Below are positions 4,264 to 5,314 of a stretch of DNA of 5,314 nt, one piece after another. A program made the position numbers and the translations under genes. This DNA is from Nostocaceae cyanobacterium CSSed10_463m (GTDB taxonomy: Bacteria; Cyanobacteriota; Cyanobacteriia; Cyanobacteriales; Nostocaceae), in assembly GCA_003556955.1 (NCBI GenBank), contig PWQB01000284.1, positions 1-5,314 of the forward strand. The letters run 5' to 3'. The notes below the pieces were generated by a model. It was not told the origin of the DNA, did not search any database, and worked only from the letters and a program-made list of their open reading frames with translations. Position 1 is the first letter of the stretch; each line of letters opens with the position of its first letter.

Positions 4264-5314
4264 CAACAGTGGAAACTCTATCTACTCATGGACAGTTACT
4301 TGGTACGGTGCTAGCCGTGCAAGCCAATTTTTATCGTGTGCAGCTGGATGTAAAAGATCAGAGTACAAGAGTACAGGGTGATAGGACAGATTGTTCCCCA
4401 GTGATGCTTCTGTGTACCCGCAGAACCCGCTTAAAAAAAATTGGGCAACAGGTGATGGTGGGCGATCGCGTCATTGTTTCAGAGCCAGATTGGTCGGGTG
4501 GTAGAGGCGCAATCTCTGATGTCCTACCCCGTGAAAGCTTATTAGACCGTCCCGCGATCGCTAATGTTGACCAAATCCTCTTGGCCTTTGCGGTGACAGA
4601 TCCACCTCTGGAACCTTATCAATTAAGCCGATTTCTGGTGAAAGCTGAGTCTACTGATGTGGATGTGCTTTTATGCCTGAATAAAAGTGATTTAATCACA
4701 CCACAGATCCAACAAGAAATTAGCGATCGCCTACTGGGATGGGGCTATAAACCGCTATTTATTAGCGTCCAAAACAACATTAATATTGACGCATTACTTA
4801 ACCATCTAAATAATAAAATTACTGTGATTGCCGGGCCTTCCGGTGTGGGTAAATCTAGCCTGATTAACGTGTTAATACCCACTCTTAACCTGCGAGTAGG
4901 GGAAGTCTCAGGCAAATTAGCACGGGGTCGTCATACAACGCGCCATACAGAATTATTTGAATTACCTGGGGGAGGTTTGCTGGCAGATACTCCCGGATTT
5001 AATCAACCTGATTTGGATTGTAGTCCTGAAGAATTAGTATACTATTTCCCAGAAGCCAGACAACGGTTAGCAGTTGCTAGCTGTCGATTTAGTGACTGTT
5101 TGCATCGAGATGAGCCTGATTGTGTGGTGCGAGGCGATTGGGAAAGGTATGAACATTACTTAGAATTTTTAGCTCAAGCGATCGCACATCAAACTCAGCT
5201 ACACCAACAAGCAGATCCCGAATCAACGCTGAAAATCAAAAGCAAAGGTAAAGGTAAGCAGCAGTACGAACCGAAGTTAGAAAGTAAAAAATATCGTCGC
5301 GTCTCACGGAAAAC
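4260..5314 (+). CDS. rsgA: Ribosome small-subunit biogenesis GTPase RsgA (3' partial)
   Basis: RsgA (YjeQ/EngC) is a circularly permuted GTPase that binds the 30S subunit late in assembly and is activated by it. The 351 complete codons show an N-terminal OB-fold domain (about 10-90), then GTPase motifs in permuted order: G4 NKSD (141-144), G1 GPSGVGKSS (192-200), G2 RHTTRHT (224-230) and G3 DTPGF (243-247). The C-terminal zinc motif has C275, C280, H282 and C288. A lysine/arginine-rich tail including YEPKL and KKYRRVSRK resembles the usual C-terminus of cyanobacterial homologues, so only a few residues are probably missing past the window edge. The ATG at 4260 sits in an ATGA overlap with the preceding stop and gives the expected N-terminus (HGQLLGTVLAVQ); no Shine-Dalgarno site is seen. 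All key residues are intact. Confidence 0.95.
   Translation, partial: MTTVETLSTHGQLLGTVLAVQANFYRVQLDVKDQSTRVQGDRTDCSPVMLLCTRRTRLKKIGQQVMVGDRVIVSEPDWSGGRGAISDVLPRESLLDRPAIANVDQILLAFAVTDPPLEPYQLSRFLVKAESTDVDVLLCLNKSDLITPQIQQEISDRLLGWGYKPLFISVQNNINIDALLNHLNNKITVIAGPSGVGKSSLINVLIPTLNLRVGEVSGKLARGRHTTRHTELFELPGGGLLADTPGFNQPDLDCSPEELVYYFPEARQRLAVASCRFSDCLHRDEPDCVVRGDWERYEHYLEFLAQAIAHQTQLHQQADPESTLKIKSKGKGKQQYEPKLESKKYRRVSRK
4462..5185. repeat. Four HIP1 palindromes (GCGATCGC) within rsgA
   Basis: Exact copies lie at 4462-4469, 4554-4561, 4723-4730 and 5178-5185. HIP1 is a highly iterated octamer of many cyanobacterial genomes and is the best single taxonomic marker in this window. No complete copy occurs in grpE, dnaK, dnaJ, the TusA-like gene or the spacers. 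The window begins ATCGC in a place where GrpE normally encodes Gly-Asp-Arg, so a fifth copy may straddle the left edge. Confidence 0.9.

Noticed and set aside
4196..4381. 61-codon + strand frame across the TusA-like/rsgA junction
   Set aside because: It overlaps two well-supported genes in another frame and has no conserved features.

Overview
The window is a chaperone and ribosome-assembly locus from a cyanobacterium, most likely a filamentous Nostoc/Anabaena-type (Nostocales) genome. This rests on the gene order (end of grpE, dnaK, dnaJ, a TusA-like gene, rsgA, all on the + strand), a DnaK protein that reads like the cyanobacterial DnaK1 type, four copies of the cyanobacterial palindrome GCGATCGC (HIP1) inside rsgA, heptameric repeats typical of heterocystous cyanobacteria in a spacer, moderate G+C, and the near absence of Shine-Dalgarno sequences before the start codons. 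The species assignment is inference.

Layout. Positions 1-95 are the last 31 codons or so of grpE, whose 5' end lies outside the window. Positions 96-382 are a 287-base spacer with a strong imperfect stem-loop at 164-211 that looks like an intrinsic terminator or attenuator, two smaller inverted repeats, and a weak promoter candidate. dnaK (383-2347, 654 aa) is intact. Positions 2348-2866 form an unusually long 519-base spacer for a dnaK-dnaJ pair. It is full of small repeats: heptamers that begin inside the dnaK stop codon, a degenerate duplicated hairpin unit, a terminator-like stem, a second heptamer run, an A+T-rich patch, and an open but start-less frame on the minus strand. dnaJ (2867-4006, 379 aa) follows. 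A small TusA-family gene (4006-4263, 85 aa) overlaps its stop by one base, and rsgA (4260-5314, running off the right edge) overlaps the TusA-like gene by four bases.

How the genes work together. DnaK (Hsp70), DnaJ (Hsp40) and GrpE form the ATP-driven protein-folding cycle: DnaJ delivers clients and stimulates ATP hydrolysis, and GrpE exchanges ADP for ATP. RsgA is a GTPase of late 30S ribosomal subunit maturation. The TusA-like protein belongs to a family of persulfide carriers used in sulfur transfer, for example to tRNA. The three overlapping genes at the right are almost certainly one transcript with translational coupling. The terminator-like hairpin before dnaK and the long spacer after it suggest that grpE, dnaK and dnaJ-TusA-rsgA can be separate or only partly linked transcription units.

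The genes are ordinary housekeeping genes, and I see no sign of a new defence or mobile system. The less ordinary content is the repeat-rich dnaK-dnaJ spacer, the hairpin between grpE and dnaK, and the tightly coupled dnaJ/TusA-like/rsgA trio with an altered TusA motif (CPIN instead of CPxP).
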